Source: an uncultured Treponema sp. (GTDB lineage Bacteria; Spirochaetota; Spirochaetia; Treponematales; Treponemataceae). From it: DNA of 64,000 nt. Of this stretch, positions 25,102 to 33,611 are shown in pieces; the first letter of the stretch is position 1; each line of letters starts with the position of its first letter. The stretch spans positions 124,001 to 188,000 of the forward strand of contig CAKUZR010000001.1 in the NCBI GenBank assembly GCA_934718065.1, in the 5' to 3' direction. A model generated the notes under the pieces. The model ran no database searches, was not told the DNA's origin, and saw only the letters and a list, made by a program, of their open reading frames with translations. Both the position numbers and the translations under genes were made by a program.

Positions 25102-26877
25102 ATGTTGAAAAAAATAGTTTTTGCTGTGTTTTTTGCAGTGTCACTTGCATTTTCTGTGCTCAGTTGCAAATCGGATACAGAGGCTGTTGATAAAATCTGC
25201 TGCTCGGCCGTAACATTTGCATCAAAACCAATTGAAGAAGGTGTGGAAGTGACGATGACGACGGTGACAGAAGGCGCAAAAATCTACTATACCGTAGACG
25301 GAACAGAACCATCTTCTGAAAGCACTGAATATACAAAACCTGTAGAGTTTGCTAAAAACATTACGCTCAAAGCTGTTGCGGTGAAAGATGGTATTGAAAA
25401 CAGCCAGTTAAGCATTGTGGATGTAAACAGTGAGAAAAAAGCTGTTTCAATTCCTGCCGGTACTTATACAGTTTATCACATTCAGCAGAAGGCAACTGAT
25501 GGTAAAACGTCTGATTTGTATGAAATGATTTATGATCAAACAGAAGAAGGCAAAGAAATTACCGAAGGTTTAGGACTTGCAGAAATCAAAAAAGATTTTA
25601 AAGGCTTTACTGCAGTTTCACTGGGGGCAACTGTAAATCAGGATAATACCAAGCATTCAGTTTATGTATACTACAACAGAAACACTATAACTTATATCTT
25701 TAACACGAATGAGGAGCATGGTAAATTTAAAGACGAAAAAACAAGTACTTCTGTAAGCGGACTTTATGGTGCAATAGTTCAAAAGCCTTCACGAAGTTCT
25801 CTTGTGCCAGAAAAAGGCTGGATTTTCATAGGGTGGATGCTTGAAGACAAAACTGAAGTTCCTTCGAATTTCGGAGCTGAGGACATTGACAATATTTATG
25901 CCTGTTGGATTGCAGAAAAAAGTATAGCAGAAGGGTTTGTTTATGTTCCTGGCTATACTATTGTCGGGAAGAAAAATAAAAACAACTATGCGGGCGTGTT
26001 CATTGAAGATCGCACTGTAACTTTGAGCAATTTCTATATGTCGCAGTATGAAGTAACTCAGGATGAGTACAAAACTGTTATGGAAGGTCAGAAAGTAACT
26101 ATTGGTAAAACAGAATACATCTTGAACGCAGCTCCGTCCTGCTATAAGGATGATGCAGAGGCTGAAATAGTAGAACGTCCTGTGGAAAGCGTAACTTGGT
26201 ATGATGCTGTGTATTACTGCAATGCACGAAGCGAGGCTGAAAAACTTAAGCCAGTTTATAACATAACTGTTAAAGCGGTAAGTGCAAACGGACACATAAC
26301 GGCAGCAGATGTAACACCTGTAGAAGGTGCAGACGGATATCGACTGCCTACTGAAGCAGAATGGGAGTATGCGGCTCGCGGAGGTGATTCTTTGGCAGGC
26401 GACTGGGACTGCACATTCAGCGGAGCAGATACAGCAAGTGGAAGAGCGTACAATTCTTCAATCAATGAAGGGCTTGATGCTGTGGGCTGGTACTACTACA
26501 ACAACGGTACTGGAACGACAGGCGAAAGCAGTGTAACAAACAGTGAAAAGGGAAACGGAACTCATCCGGTAGGGAAGAAAAATGCTAATGCGCTTGGCAT
26601 ATACGACATGAGTGGAAATGTATGGGAATGGTGCTATGACTTTTACGGTAGCATAGATGTAGATAAAGATAAAAAAATCGAAACAGATCCGCTTGGTGCT
26701 TCATCTGGTTCTTACCGCGTAAAGCGCGGAGGTTCTTGGAATAACGGTGCAAACCTCGCCTCGGTTTTCCATAGAAACAGCTGCAGTCCGTCGTTTATGT
26801 ACAGTTTTCTGGGATTCCGTCTTGTCCGTTCGGCACACCTTGAGCCCAGTGAGCTGACTATTGATTATATAGAATAA
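25102..26877 (+). CDS. Lipoprotein with chitobiase-like and FGE/C-type-lectin domains (second TvpA-like protein)
   Basis: 591 aa from ATG 25102 (AGGAG at 25091-25095). Lipobox FSVLSC. Residues about 35-110 match the chitobiase C-terminal/CHB_HEX Ig-like module (KIYYTVDGTEPSSESTEYTKPV). Residues about 190-270 share VYYNRNTITYIFNTNEEHG and VSGLYGAIVQKPSR with the DGR target. The rest is an FGE-type domain: NFYMSQYEVTQDEYKTVM, GYRLPTEAEWEYAARGG, YDMSGNVWEWCYDFYG, RVKRGGSW, GFRLVRSAH. The segment from GGSW to RSA has exactly the TR-encoded spacing, but its bases are unlike the local TR, so it is a diverged or differently served variable region. Likely surface ligand binder. Confidence 0.85.
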   Translation: MLKKIVFAVFFAVSLAFSVLSCKSDTEAVDKICCSAVTFASKPIEEGVEVTMTTVTEGAKIYYTVDGTEPSSESTEYTKPVEFAKNITLKAVAVKDGIENSQLSIVDVNSEKKAVSIPAGTYTVYHIQQKATDGKTSDLYEMIYDQTEEGKEITEGLGLAEIKKDFKGFTAVSLGATVNQDNTKHSVYVYYNRNTITYIFNTNEEHGKFKDEKTSTSVSGLYGAIVQKPSRSSLVPEKGWIFIGWMLEDKTEVPSNFGAEDIDNIYACWIAEKSIAEGFVYVPGYTIVGKKNKNNYAGVFIEDRTVTLSNFYMSQYEVTQDEYKTVMEGQKVTIGKTEYILNAAPSCYKDDAEAEIVERPVESVTWYDAVYYCNARSEAEKLKPVYNITVKAVSANGHITAADVTPVEGADGYRLPTEAEWEYAARGGDSLAGDWDCTFSGADTASGRAYNSSINEGLDAVGWYYYNNGTGTTGESSVTNSEKGNGTHPVGKKNANALGIYDMSGNVWEWCYDFYGSIDVDKDKKIETDPLGASSGSYRVKRGGSWNNGANLASVFHRNSCSPSFMYSFLGFRLVRSAHLEPSELTIDYIE

Positions 26878-26967
26878 ACCTTGAAGGTTCATGCCGAGTA
26901 GATATGATATTGCAGGATTTTTGCAAGTTTTGTGAGGAATGAATTTTGAGGCGGAATTTGCTTGTTT

Positions 26968-27012
26968 TTTACAAAGAACTGTTGTATTTTATAAATGGTG
27001 GGATTACCCACT
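26968..27012 (+). promoter_or_regulatory. Promoter and palindrome of the toxin-antitoxin operon
   Basis: TTTACA (26968-26973), 16 nt, TATAAA (26990-26995), then GTGGG ATTA CCCAC (26998-27011) in the transcription start region, then AAGGAGGAG before the antitoxin. The palindrome is placed for autorepression. Confidence 0.6.
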
Positions 27013-27023
27013 AAGGAGGAGCA

Positions 27024-27275
27024 ATGCCGCTTTCCGCTGTACGAACCTACGACACAAAAATAGACATGAAAAAGAGGATTACGCTAAGAAACTCAAAGTA
27101 CGAGTACTATCATGTGCAGGAATTTGAGGATGGTCGTATTGTGCTTGAACCCCGCGAGCTTGTTGTTCCTTTTGAAATATCGCAGGCAACGCTTTCAATG
27201 ATGGATTCCGCAGTGGCTAATTTAAAAAACGGCAAGGTTTCAGAGCCTGTAGATTTAACAGAATTTGAGGTTTAA
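27024..27275 (+). CDS. Type II antitoxin (small, RelB/prevent-host-death-like)
   Basis: 83 aa, ATG with a very strong AAGGAGGAG site. The sequence opens with a short SpoVT/AbrB-like strand pattern (RTYDTKIDMKKRITLRNSKYEYYHVQEFEDGRIVLEPREL) and ends with a helix plus acidic tail (MMDSAVANLKNGKVSEPVDLTEF), the layout of an antitoxin that binds DNA and then wraps its toxin. The next gene starts one base after its stop. Annotated relatives of this type are common in Treponema genomes. Family name not certain. Confidence 0.7.
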   Translation: MPLSAVRTYDTKIDMKKRITLRNSKYEYYHVQEFEDGRIVLEPRELVVPFEISQATLSMMDSAVANLKNGKVSEPVDLTEFEV

Positions 27276-27276
27276 G

Positions 27277-27657
27277 GTGTTCAATATCCGGCTGGGAATC
27301 CCTGAAATCAAAGAATTCTGGGATTCATTGAAGAAAAAGGTAAAAGAACATTCCGCCTCAAAAGATGAAGAATCTCTCTATCAGAAATTCGGAAAGGCAA
27401 TGAAGATGCTTTCCGTAAATCCACGTCATACTGGGCTGCGTACTCATGATATAGAAGCGCTTTCAAAACGCTATGGAATAAAAGTCTGGGAGTCATATTT
27501 AGAAAACAACAAGCCTGCTGCCGGAAGAATCTTTTGGGTGTATGCGCCTGATAAAAACGACATAACGATTATCGGACTTGAACCGCATCCGAACGCAAAG
27601 AAGAATGCATACAAGAAAATTACATTGTCAGCAGTGGATGGAGATGAAAAATTCTAG
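27277..27657 (+). CDS. Putative RelE/ParE-superfamily toxin
   Basis: 126 aa from GTG 27277, chosen because GAGG (27267-27270), inside the antitoxin gene, is 6 nt upstream; a TTG further 5' would cover it. The C-terminal half has a RelE-like strand series: GIKVWESYLENNKPAAGRIFWVYAPDKNDITIIGLEPHPNAKK, with basic residues and the late His expected for a ribosome-dependent RNase or gyrase poison. Paired with the antitoxin in one operon. Which target it hits cannot be read from the sequence. Confidence 0.65.
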   Translation: MFNIRLGIPEIKEFWDSLKKKVKEHSASKDEESLYQKFGKAMKMLSVNPRHTGLRTHDIEALSKRYGIKVWESYLENNKPAAGRIFWVYAPDKNDITIIGLEPHPNAKKNAYKKITLSAVDGDEKF

Positions 27658-28002
27658 TTTTTCACAATTTTTATGTAATTCTAAAGTTAATCTGCGTCAT
27701 CTTTTAAGACAAAAAATATCAGTCCTGCTTATAATGCCGCACAATAACGGTCAAGTCGTCCTTTCTGAAATCTTTCATAGCCAGAATGATGGCGCATTTT
27801 GATTAAAAACAAGTCTTGAAGCTGTAAAATATTTGTAAAAAGAATGGATGAAAGTTAGTACATTGTAAAAAACGACGTACATTTTTCTAGTTAAAAAATT
27901 GCGGAAAAATTATTAATATAAAAAGAAACTCATTTTTTGAATGTGGAATAAATTTGCGGGAAAAGAATTTGTTCTGCAGAAATAAGGAAGACGGGGAAGA
28001 AA
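27658..28002. other. Intergenic stretch
   Basis: About 345 bases with no convincing gene. AT-rich, and I see no strong hairpin or promoter, apart from GGGGAAG directly before the small gene at 28003. Confidence 0.5.
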
Positions 28003-28185
28003 ATGCAAAAAATAATCGAATTGATGGAAAGCATTGCTGACTATCGAGGGCAAATTGCAAAATATCGGACTTATGTAAATGAGCATCCGAATTGCGGCTT
28101 TGAATGGGAAAACAAAATTGTTGCAATGGAAAAAAAACTGAGCCAGATGGAACTGAAATTCCAGGTGGCTAGTTTTGCGCTTTAG
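28003..28185 (+). CDS. Small coiled-coil hypothetical protein
   Basis: 60 aa, ATG with GGGGAAG 4-10 nt upstream. Two amphipathic helices (KIIELMESIADYRGQIAKYR and KIVAMEKKLSQMELKF) joined by NEHPNCGFEWEN. No recognised family. Codon use looks natural and it ends 4 nt from the convergent proC. It could be a real small protein or chance. Confidence 0.45.
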   Translation: MQKIIELMESIADYRGQIAKYRTYVNEHPNCGFEWENKIVAMEKKLSQMELKFQVASFAL

Positions 28186-28189
28186 GCTT

Positions 28190-28981
28190 TTACTTGCCCA
28201 TGCTCATTGATTTTTTCCAGGCGGCTGTTGCTCCTTCAATTACAGCGTTGCGGAATCCGTTTGCTTCCAGGGCGGCAACTCCTTCGATGGTTGTTCCTGC
28301 CGGGGAGCATACGGCATCTTTTAATGCGGCCGGGCATCTTTCATCTTTTAGAACCATTGCGGCCGAGCCTTTTAATGTCTGTGCCGCATAGATATAAGCC
28401 TGTTTTCTTGGCATTCCGAATTTTACAGCGGCGTCTGCGAGCGCTTCCACAAACATAAATGCGTAGGCTGGCCCCGAGCCGCTTATTGCGGTTACGCAGT
28501 CCATAAGTTTTTCGTCAACTTTTTCAACCATTCCGCATGATTCTAGAAGCTCTGTAACATTTTTTAGTTCTTCCGCCGGAATTTCGTTGAGGCAGCACAA
28601 TGCGGTCATCGCCTCGCCTATTTGCGCCGGCATATTCGGCATAATTCGGATGTAATATGCGTCGTAGAATTCCATAAGCTTGTTGAGGGAAATTCCTGCC
28701 GCCATTGAAATGATTATTGCGTCCTGGCGGAGAGATTTTTTTATGTTTGTGATAACTTCCTTTATGTAAGGCGGCTTTACGGCAAGAAATATGTATTTTG
28801 CGTCTTTTACTGCCTCGGAATTTGTTTCAGCGGCATTGCAGCCATTGGCTTTTGCGAATTCCTGCGCGTGTTCAAAGTGTTTTGCCGTAACGGTTATATT
28901 TTTCGCGTCGAATTTTTTGCAGATTGCGCTGATGATTGCGCCGCCCATTGAGCCGCATCCGATACAAGCGATTTTTTCCAT
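28190..28981 (-). CDS. proC: Pyrroline-5-carboxylate reductase
   Basis: 263 aa. N-terminal Rossmann motif IGCGSMGGAII, middle FLAVKPPYIKEV, IRIMPNMPAQIGEAMTALC, and the C-terminal family signature VTAISGSGPAYAFMFVEALADAAVKFGM followed by DAVCSPAGTTIEGVAALE. Catalyses the last step of proline synthesis, P5C + NAD(P)H to proline. AGGAGG lies at the expected place before ATG 28981. It is downstream of proA and proB in the same direction, with a MITE-like element in between. Confidence 0.95.
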   Translation of the reverse strand: MEKIACIGCGSMGGAIISAICKKFDAKNITVTAKHFEHAQEFAKANGCNAAETNSEAVKDAKYIFLAVKPPYIKEVITNIKKSLRQDAIIISMAAGISLNKLMEFYDAYYIRIMPNMPAQIGEAMTALCCLNEIPAEELKNVTELLESCGMVEKVDEKLMDCVTAISGSGPAYAFMFVEALADAAVKFGMPRKQAYIYAAQTLKGSAAMVLKDERCPAALKDAVCSPAGTTIEGVAALEANGFRNAVIEGATAAWKKSMSMGK

Positions 28982-29013
28982 AATATTTCCTCCTGGTCAG
29001 TTTCTTCTTAAAC

Positions 29014-29216
29014 TACCTTAATTTCGAGTTTTTTTGCAAATTATGAAAGAACGCTTCTGGCATATTTCCAATTTGCTCAGATGGATTTGGCTCGCGCTCC
29101 GCTTGTATTAATTCGGGTGCTCCGCACTTTAATTAATTCAATCGCCAAAAATCTTCACAAATTGAAAATCTGCCTGCGCTTTTATTCTTTGCCACAAAAA
29201 ACTCGACATTCAGGCT
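29014..29216. mobile_element. MITE-like element copy 2, supplies the proB stop codon
   Basis: Same internal sequence as the 22032 copy. The right terminus (ACTCGACATTCAGGCT, ending 29216) is intact, the left (TTCGAGTTTTTTT near 29023) decayed. The proB stop (TAG at 29217-29215 on the minus strand) uses the last two bases of the element. Confidence 0.75.
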
Positions 29217-30012
29217 AAACTGTAAATAATGTTCCCCTTGCAGTGCCGTTTTCTAGGTTTGTAAGGATGTTTTCGTGGCTTCCGTTTGCTAGAAGAATCG
29301 GGATTCCGTAGACAGTGGTTTTTTCCGCCGCCTGGATTTTTGTTTCAATTCCGCCTGTGCCGAAAGCGTTTTTTTCGCCGATTTTAATGGATTTGCGCAG
29401 CTCTGGAATGTTTTCCACAACGTCAACGATTTTTGCGTCCTTGTTCGTTTTTGGATTGTCCGTGAAAATTCCGTCAACATCGCTGAAAAGAATCAGCAGG
29501 TCTGCGCTCCAAAGAATTGCCGTAAGCGCGGAAAGGTTGTCGTTGTCGCCAATCTGGAATTCATCAATTGAAACAGAGTCGTTTTCGTTTATGATTGGAA
29601 CAACTCCTTCATCTTCAAGAGTGAACAAAGTGTTTCGTATGTTAAGTGAACGGTGGTCGTTTTCAAAATCTTCTTTAGTTAACAAAAGCTGCCCGATGTG
29701 AATATTCTGTTCAGCAAACGCTTTTCGCCACTGGGTCATAAGTTCAACCTGCCCTATTGCGCACAATGCCTGCCTAAAGTGAACGTCTTTTTTTCGCGCC
29801 CATTCGCTCAGCGTTGAAACTCCGGAAACCTGCGCGCCGGAAGAAACCACCACAATCTGCTTTCCCTGGTCGATGAGTTTTTTGCACTGGGCTGCGAAAC
29901 TCGCCATAAATTCAGTGTTCTGCGTGCCGTCTGCTTTTGCAAGCGTGTTTGAGCCAATCTTGATGACTATTTTTCTTGCGTCCTTTACTGCTTTTGAAAT
30001 TGCTTCGCTCAT
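29215..30012 (-). CDS. proB: Glutamate 5-kinase without PUA domain
   Basis: 265 aa. Amino-acid kinase fold: KIVIKIGSNTLAKADG at the start, VVVSSGAQVSGVSTL, IGQLLLTKEDFENDHRSLNIRNT, VPIINENDSVSIDEFQIGDNDNLSALTA, LILFSDVDGIFTDNPKTN, GTGGIETKIQAAEKT. Phosphorylates glutamate for proline synthesis. It ends at GTLFTV, exactly where the kinase domain ends; the C-terminal PUA domain of E. coli-type ProB is absent. PUA-less forms exist, but here the stop lies on the edge of an inserted repeat element. Confidence 0.93.
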   Translation of the reverse strand: MSEAISKAVKDARKIVIKIGSNTLAKADGTQNTEFMASFAAQCKKLIDQGKQIVVVSSGAQVSGVSTLSEWARKKDVHFRQALCAIGQVELMTQWRKAFAEQNIHIGQLLLTKEDFENDHRSLNIRNTLFTLEDEGVVPIINENDSVSIDEFQIGDNDNLSALTAILWSADLLILFSDVDGIFTDNPKTNKDAKIVDVVENIPELRKSIKIGEKNAFGTGGIETKIQAAEKTTVYGIPILLANGSHENILTNLENGTARGTLFTV

Positions 30013-30032
30013 TTTGTTTTCCTTCTATTTTT

Positions 30033-31304
30033 CTAGCGGATTTGTCCTTCGCCGTCAATCAGATATTTTGTTGTTGTGAGTGCTTTTATTCCCATCGGGC
30101 CACGTGCGTGAAGTTTCTGCGTGGAAATTCCAAGCTCTGCGCCGAATCCGAATTCTCCGCCGTCAGTGAATCTTGTGGAAGCGTTCACGTAAACGCAGCT
30201 TGCGTCGATTCTGCTCTGGAAAATTCTTGCGTTTTCAAGGCTTTCTGTGATTATGCTTTCGCTGTGCTTTGTATTGTGTGAATTTATGTAGGAAATTGCC
30301 TCGCCGATATTTTCAACGGATTTTACGCAACATTCGTAGTCAAGATATTCGTTTCCAAAATCGTTTTCTTCCGCCTTGAACAGAATTCCTTTTTCTTTTG
30401 CGGCGGTTTTTTCAAGAATTTGAAATGAATATTCATCTGCGTGAAATTTTACTCTTCCAGAAAACTGTTTTTCCAGCAAAGGCAGAAATTCTCCGGCGAT
30501 TTTTTTGTTCACCACAATACATTCAATCGCATTGCAGACGCTTGGCCGCTGAATTTTTGCGTTTTCCGCAATTTTTGCCGCCATTTCAAGATTCGCGGAT
30601 TCATCAACGTAAAGGTGGCAAACGCCGCTTCCTGTTTCAATTACTGGAATTTTTGCGTTTGAAACAACATTTTGAATCAGTTTTTTTCCGCCGCGTGGAA
30701 GCACAACATCGATAAGCCCGACTGCGTTCAGAATTTCTTCAACATCTGAATGATTGCGCTCCTTTGCCTCAGCAAGCTCAATGCAGCCTGGAAGTCCATT
30801 TTCCGCGGAGGCAAGCGCGTTTTTTATGATTTTTACAATCGCCTTGTTTGAATTCAACGCGGAAGATGAGCCTCGCAAAAGAATTGAATTTCCGCTTTTG
30901 TACGCAAGGCTGAATGCGTCCACCGTTACGTTCGGTCGGCTTTCGTAAATTATTGCCACAACGCCGAGCGGAACTCGTGTCTGCCGGATGTTAAGTCCGT
31001 TTGGAGTTTTCCAGCCGGCAATTTCTTCGCCAACCGGGTCTGCCTGAGAAATCACAACATTCAAGCTTTGTATGATTCCGTCAATACGCTTGTTGTCCAG
31101 GGAAAGCCTGTCAATCAGAGAGTCTGAAATTCCGTTTGCCTTTGCGTTTTCAATGTCTTTTTTGTTTGCCAGAAGAATTTCTTCCCGCCCGGCGTCAAGC
31201 GCTTTTGCAACCGCGGAAAGGGCTTTGTTTTTGGTGGAGGCATTCTGCAGCGCAAGTTCCGCGCCGCTTTCCTTTAATTTTTTACAAACTTCCTTTAATT
31301 CCAT
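30033..31304 (-). CDS. proA: Gamma-glutamyl phosphate reductase
   Basis: 423 aa from ATG 31304 (MELKEVCKKLKESGAELA), preceded by TGGAG; the frame stays open further 5' but has no ribosome site there. Aldehyde-dehydrogenase fold: LGVVAIIYESRPNVTVDAFSLAYKSGNSILLRG, VLPRGGKKLIQNV, IPVIETGSGVCHLYVDE, the catalytic-Cys region QRPSVCNAIECIVV, and the ProA signature NASTRFTDGGEFGFGAELGISTQKLHARGPMGI. Reduces glutamyl-5-phosphate to the semialdehyde. First gene of proA-proB-(element)-proC. Confidence 0.95.
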   Translation of the reverse strand: MELKEVCKKLKESGAELALQNASTKNKALSAVAKALDAGREEILLANKKDIENAKANGISDSLIDRLSLDNKRIDGIIQSLNVVISQADPVGEEIAGWKTPNGLNIRQTRVPLGVVAIIYESRPNVTVDAFSLAYKSGNSILLRGSSSALNSNKAIVKIIKNALASAENGLPGCIELAEAKERNHSDVEEILNAVGLIDVVLPRGGKKLIQNVVSNAKIPVIETGSGVCHLYVDESANLEMAAKIAENAKIQRPSVCNAIECIVVNKKIAGEFLPLLEKQFSGRVKFHADEYSFQILEKTAAKEKGILFKAEENDFGNEYLDYECCVKSVENIGEAISYINSHNTKHSESIITESLENARIFQSRIDASCVYVNASTRFTDGGEFGFGAELGISTQKLHARGPMGIKALTTTKYLIDGEGQIR

Positions 31305-31327
31305 AAAAACTCCAGATTGGTTAAAAC

Positions 31328-31360
31328 AAAAAAAGCCGAAACTTTCGTTAAGTTCCGGCC
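31328..31360 (-). terminator. Terminator of the 174-aa gene
   Basis: On the minus strand GCCGGAACTT and AAGTTTCGGC pair around AACGA, followed by seven T (31334-31328). It lies just past the stop at 31375 and before proA. Confidence 0.8.
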
Positions 31361-31374
31361 TGTTAATTTGCGTA

Positions 31375-31899
31375 TTAGTAATTTGCCAAAAAGTACATTC
31401 CCAGCAAAACTGCGTTACGGCATTTTTCAACGGACCATTCTGCCGTTGCGGGGAGACTTTTTATATACCACCAGAAAATTCCGAAGCCTGGGTCAATGCG
31501 CAGTGAATATTCAGCGAAGTCATCAGATTTTGTCTGCTGGCCGAACATAAGATAAACCGCGTCATTTAAAATTCTTAAAAAATCCCTGTAGGTTTTTGCC
31601 CAGTCGGAATGGTCTTTGCAAAGAGTTTCCAGCTGAAAAAGAATCTGCTCTTTAAGCGCAATATCTGATTTTTCAACCCAAGTTTTTTCAATCAGAAGCT
31701 TTAAATTCTTGTTGAAGCTTTCAACCAGTTTTGCTTCATCGGAAGCCGCGAAAGAACCTGCGAAGCCGAACATCGCCGCAATTTTTTCAACATCAGAATT
31801 GTTGTTTTCGTCTGTGCTTGTAAAAACTTTTACAGATTTTACTGTATCAGTGTCAATAAATCCTTCGATAAGGTTTTCTACCTTGTTAGAAATAGCCAT
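31375..31899 (-). CDS. Conserved hypothetical protein
   Basis: 174 aa, mostly helical, no signal peptide, TM segment or motif I recognise. It starts MAISNKVENLIEGFIDTDTVKSV and has an aromatic patch FGIFWWYIKSLPATAEW near the C-terminus. Own terminator, and stands between proA and the solute-binding protein gene. Codon use and length argue that it is real. Function unknown. Confidence 0.65.
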   Translation of the reverse strand: MAISNKVENLIEGFIDTDTVKSVKVFTSTDENNNSDVEKIAAMFGFAGSFAASDEAKLVESFNKNLKLLIEKTWVEKSDIALKEQILFQLETLCKDHSDWAKTYRDFLRILNDAVYLMFGQQTKSDDFAEYSLRIDPGFGIFWWYIKSLPATAEWSVEKCRNAVLLGMYFLANY

Positions 31900-31956
31900 A
31901 CCGAAATAATAGTTTTTTAAACTGTTTTTTACAAGTGGCTTTGCAGGTTTAAATTC

Positions 31957-33138
31957 TTATCTTGACGCTTCCATTGCCGCGGCGGCGATATTCATTGTTT
32001 TTTCAACGTCGTTTCCATCCCAGATTCCGGAAATGGCAGGACCCATGCACTGCCAGAATCTTCCAAGCTGAATGATTGTAGGCATTGGCTTTGAATATTG
32101 AAGCTGCTTTGCAATTTCCTTTGAATATTCGTCGTTGATTTGAATATCGTTTCTTGGCGGAATTTGGTCAGTCATTTCAAAACGTTTCTGAAGCATTTCC
32201 TTTGAAGTGATGAATTTTGCGAATTCTTTTGCTTCCTCAGGATATTCAGAATAAGAGCTTACAAATGCGAGCCTTACGCCGGAAAAAGATGTTGCCGGCT
32301 GGTTTTTTCCAGGAAATTCTGGGAGCGTTGAAATACCGAAATTCATCCCCGCGTTTTTGAATTCGTTGATTTTCCAGGAGCCTGTTATAACCATCGGGGC
32401 GGCACCTGTGCGGAAAGAAGAATGGCAGAAATCCCGGGAAGCGTCTGCCGCTGGAATTTTAAGGACGAGATTTCTGAGTTTCTGGAAATACTTCATTCCT
32501 TCAATCGCTTCCGGGCTGTTCAAATTATGAAGTTTCGGGTTGTCGCCGTTCGGTCCGAAAAGCGGCGCGCCAAAGCTGTCAAGGAACATGTAGGAATAAT
32601 ACGGATCGGTAACTGCCCAGACGAGGGCGAATTTGTTTTCAACTTGAACGTTCCATTTCTGCGCATATGAAATAATTTCTTCCCAGGTTGAAAATGGTTT
32701 CTGAAGAATATTTTTGTTGTAGAAAAGAACATAAGTTTCTGCGCCCAGCGGATATCCGTAGACAGTTCCGTCAAATGCAGCCGCTTTTTTTGCAAGAGGA
32801 AGAAAATTTTCCATATATTCGTCTGCGTCATCAACAGGAAGAATATGGTTTCCGGCAACCAGCGCGCCGATATGGTCGTGCGGAGCGACAAAAACATCTG
32901 CGCCAACTCCGGCAGGTCCGTCCAGCTCGATTTTATTTCTTGCGTCTGTTGATTCAACCGGCTCGTAGCGGATTCGTACTTTTGGATTAATCTTTCTGAA
33001 TTCTTTTATTGCATATTGAATGTAGCTTTGCTCTGTTCCAGAAGATTCCCAGACTTTCAGCTCCGTTCTTTTTTCAGCGCTGAAAACCAGGCTTGAAAAA
33101 AATGTTGTAAAAAATGACAAAATGAGAAATTTTTTCAT
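31957..33138 (-). CDS. Extracellular sugar-binding protein, MalE-like (ABC family 1)
   Basis: 393 aa with a signal peptide (FSSLVFSA) and a maltodextrin-binding-type body: ELKVWESSGTEQSYIQYAIKEF, GADVFVAPHDHIGALV, YGYPLGAETYVLFYNKNIL, APMVITGSWKINEF, NFGISTLPEFPGKNQPATSFSGVRLAFVSSYS, and the closing WDGNDVEKTMNIAAAAME. It captures oligosaccharides outside the inner membrane for an ABC importer. No permease or ATPase genes are adjacent, so its transporter partners must lie elsewhere. Confidence 0.85.
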   Translation of the reverse strand: MKKFLILSFFTTFFSSLVFSAEKRTELKVWESSGTEQSYIQYAIKEFRKINPKVRIRYEPVESTDARNKIELDGPAGVGADVFVAPHDHIGALVAGNHILPVDDADEYMENFLPLAKKAAAFDGTVYGYPLGAETYVLFYNKNILQKPFSTWEEIISYAQKWNVQVENKFALVWAVTDPYYSYMFLDSFGAPLFGPNGDNPKLHNLNSPEAIEGMKYFQKLRNLVLKIPAADASRDFCHSSFRTGAAPMVITGSWKINEFKNAGMNFGISTLPEFPGKNQPATSFSGVRLAFVSSYSEYPEEAKEFAKFITSKEMLQKRFEMTDQIPPRNDIQINDEYSKEIAKQLQYSKPMPTIIQLGRFWQCMGPAISGIWDGNDVEKTMNIAAAAMEASR

Positions 33139-33189
33139 TATAACCCCACAATATTATAGTAAGATAATGATATTTTAAAGTTTATGCAA

Positions 33190-33444
33190 ATTCTGTGAAA
33201 ATTTTGAAAGAACGCTTTCGGCAGATTTTAGATAAAAGTCTTAGTTTCGATTTTTTTGTGAAAAAAATAAAAGCGCAGGCAGATTTACAATTTGTGAAGA
33301 TTTTTGGCGATTGAAGTAATTAAAGTGCGGAGCACCCGATTTTATACAAGCGAAGCGCGAGCCAAATCCATCTGAGCAAATTGGAAATATGCCGAAAGCG
33401 TTCTTTCAGAATTTGCAAAAAAAACTTTACATTAAGGCTGAAAA
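33190..33444. mobile_element. MITE-like element copy 3 (reverse orientation, longer variant)
   Basis: Contains the family core in reverse (AGTGCGGAGCACCCGA, AAATCCATCTGAGCAAATTGG, GCCGAAAGCGTTCTTTCAGA), with a nested partial duplicate of GAAAGAACGCTTTCGGCAGA at its left side (33207). Ends are decayed (TTTACATTAAGGCT). Non-coding. Fills most of the 33139-33611 gap, whose remainder shows no clear promoter. Confidence 0.65.
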
Positions 33445-33611
33445 TATATCCTTGTTAAAATTCAAAAAAAGCTATAAATTCAGAATATATTTTACGTTTG
33501 TGATGAATAACGGCAGATTCCACGGAACACGCTTTTCTAATGATGCTAAGGTGCGCTAGAAAATAACATTAACAAGTAAATAAATGAAAAAAAATTTATT
33601 TGGAGCTTGTA

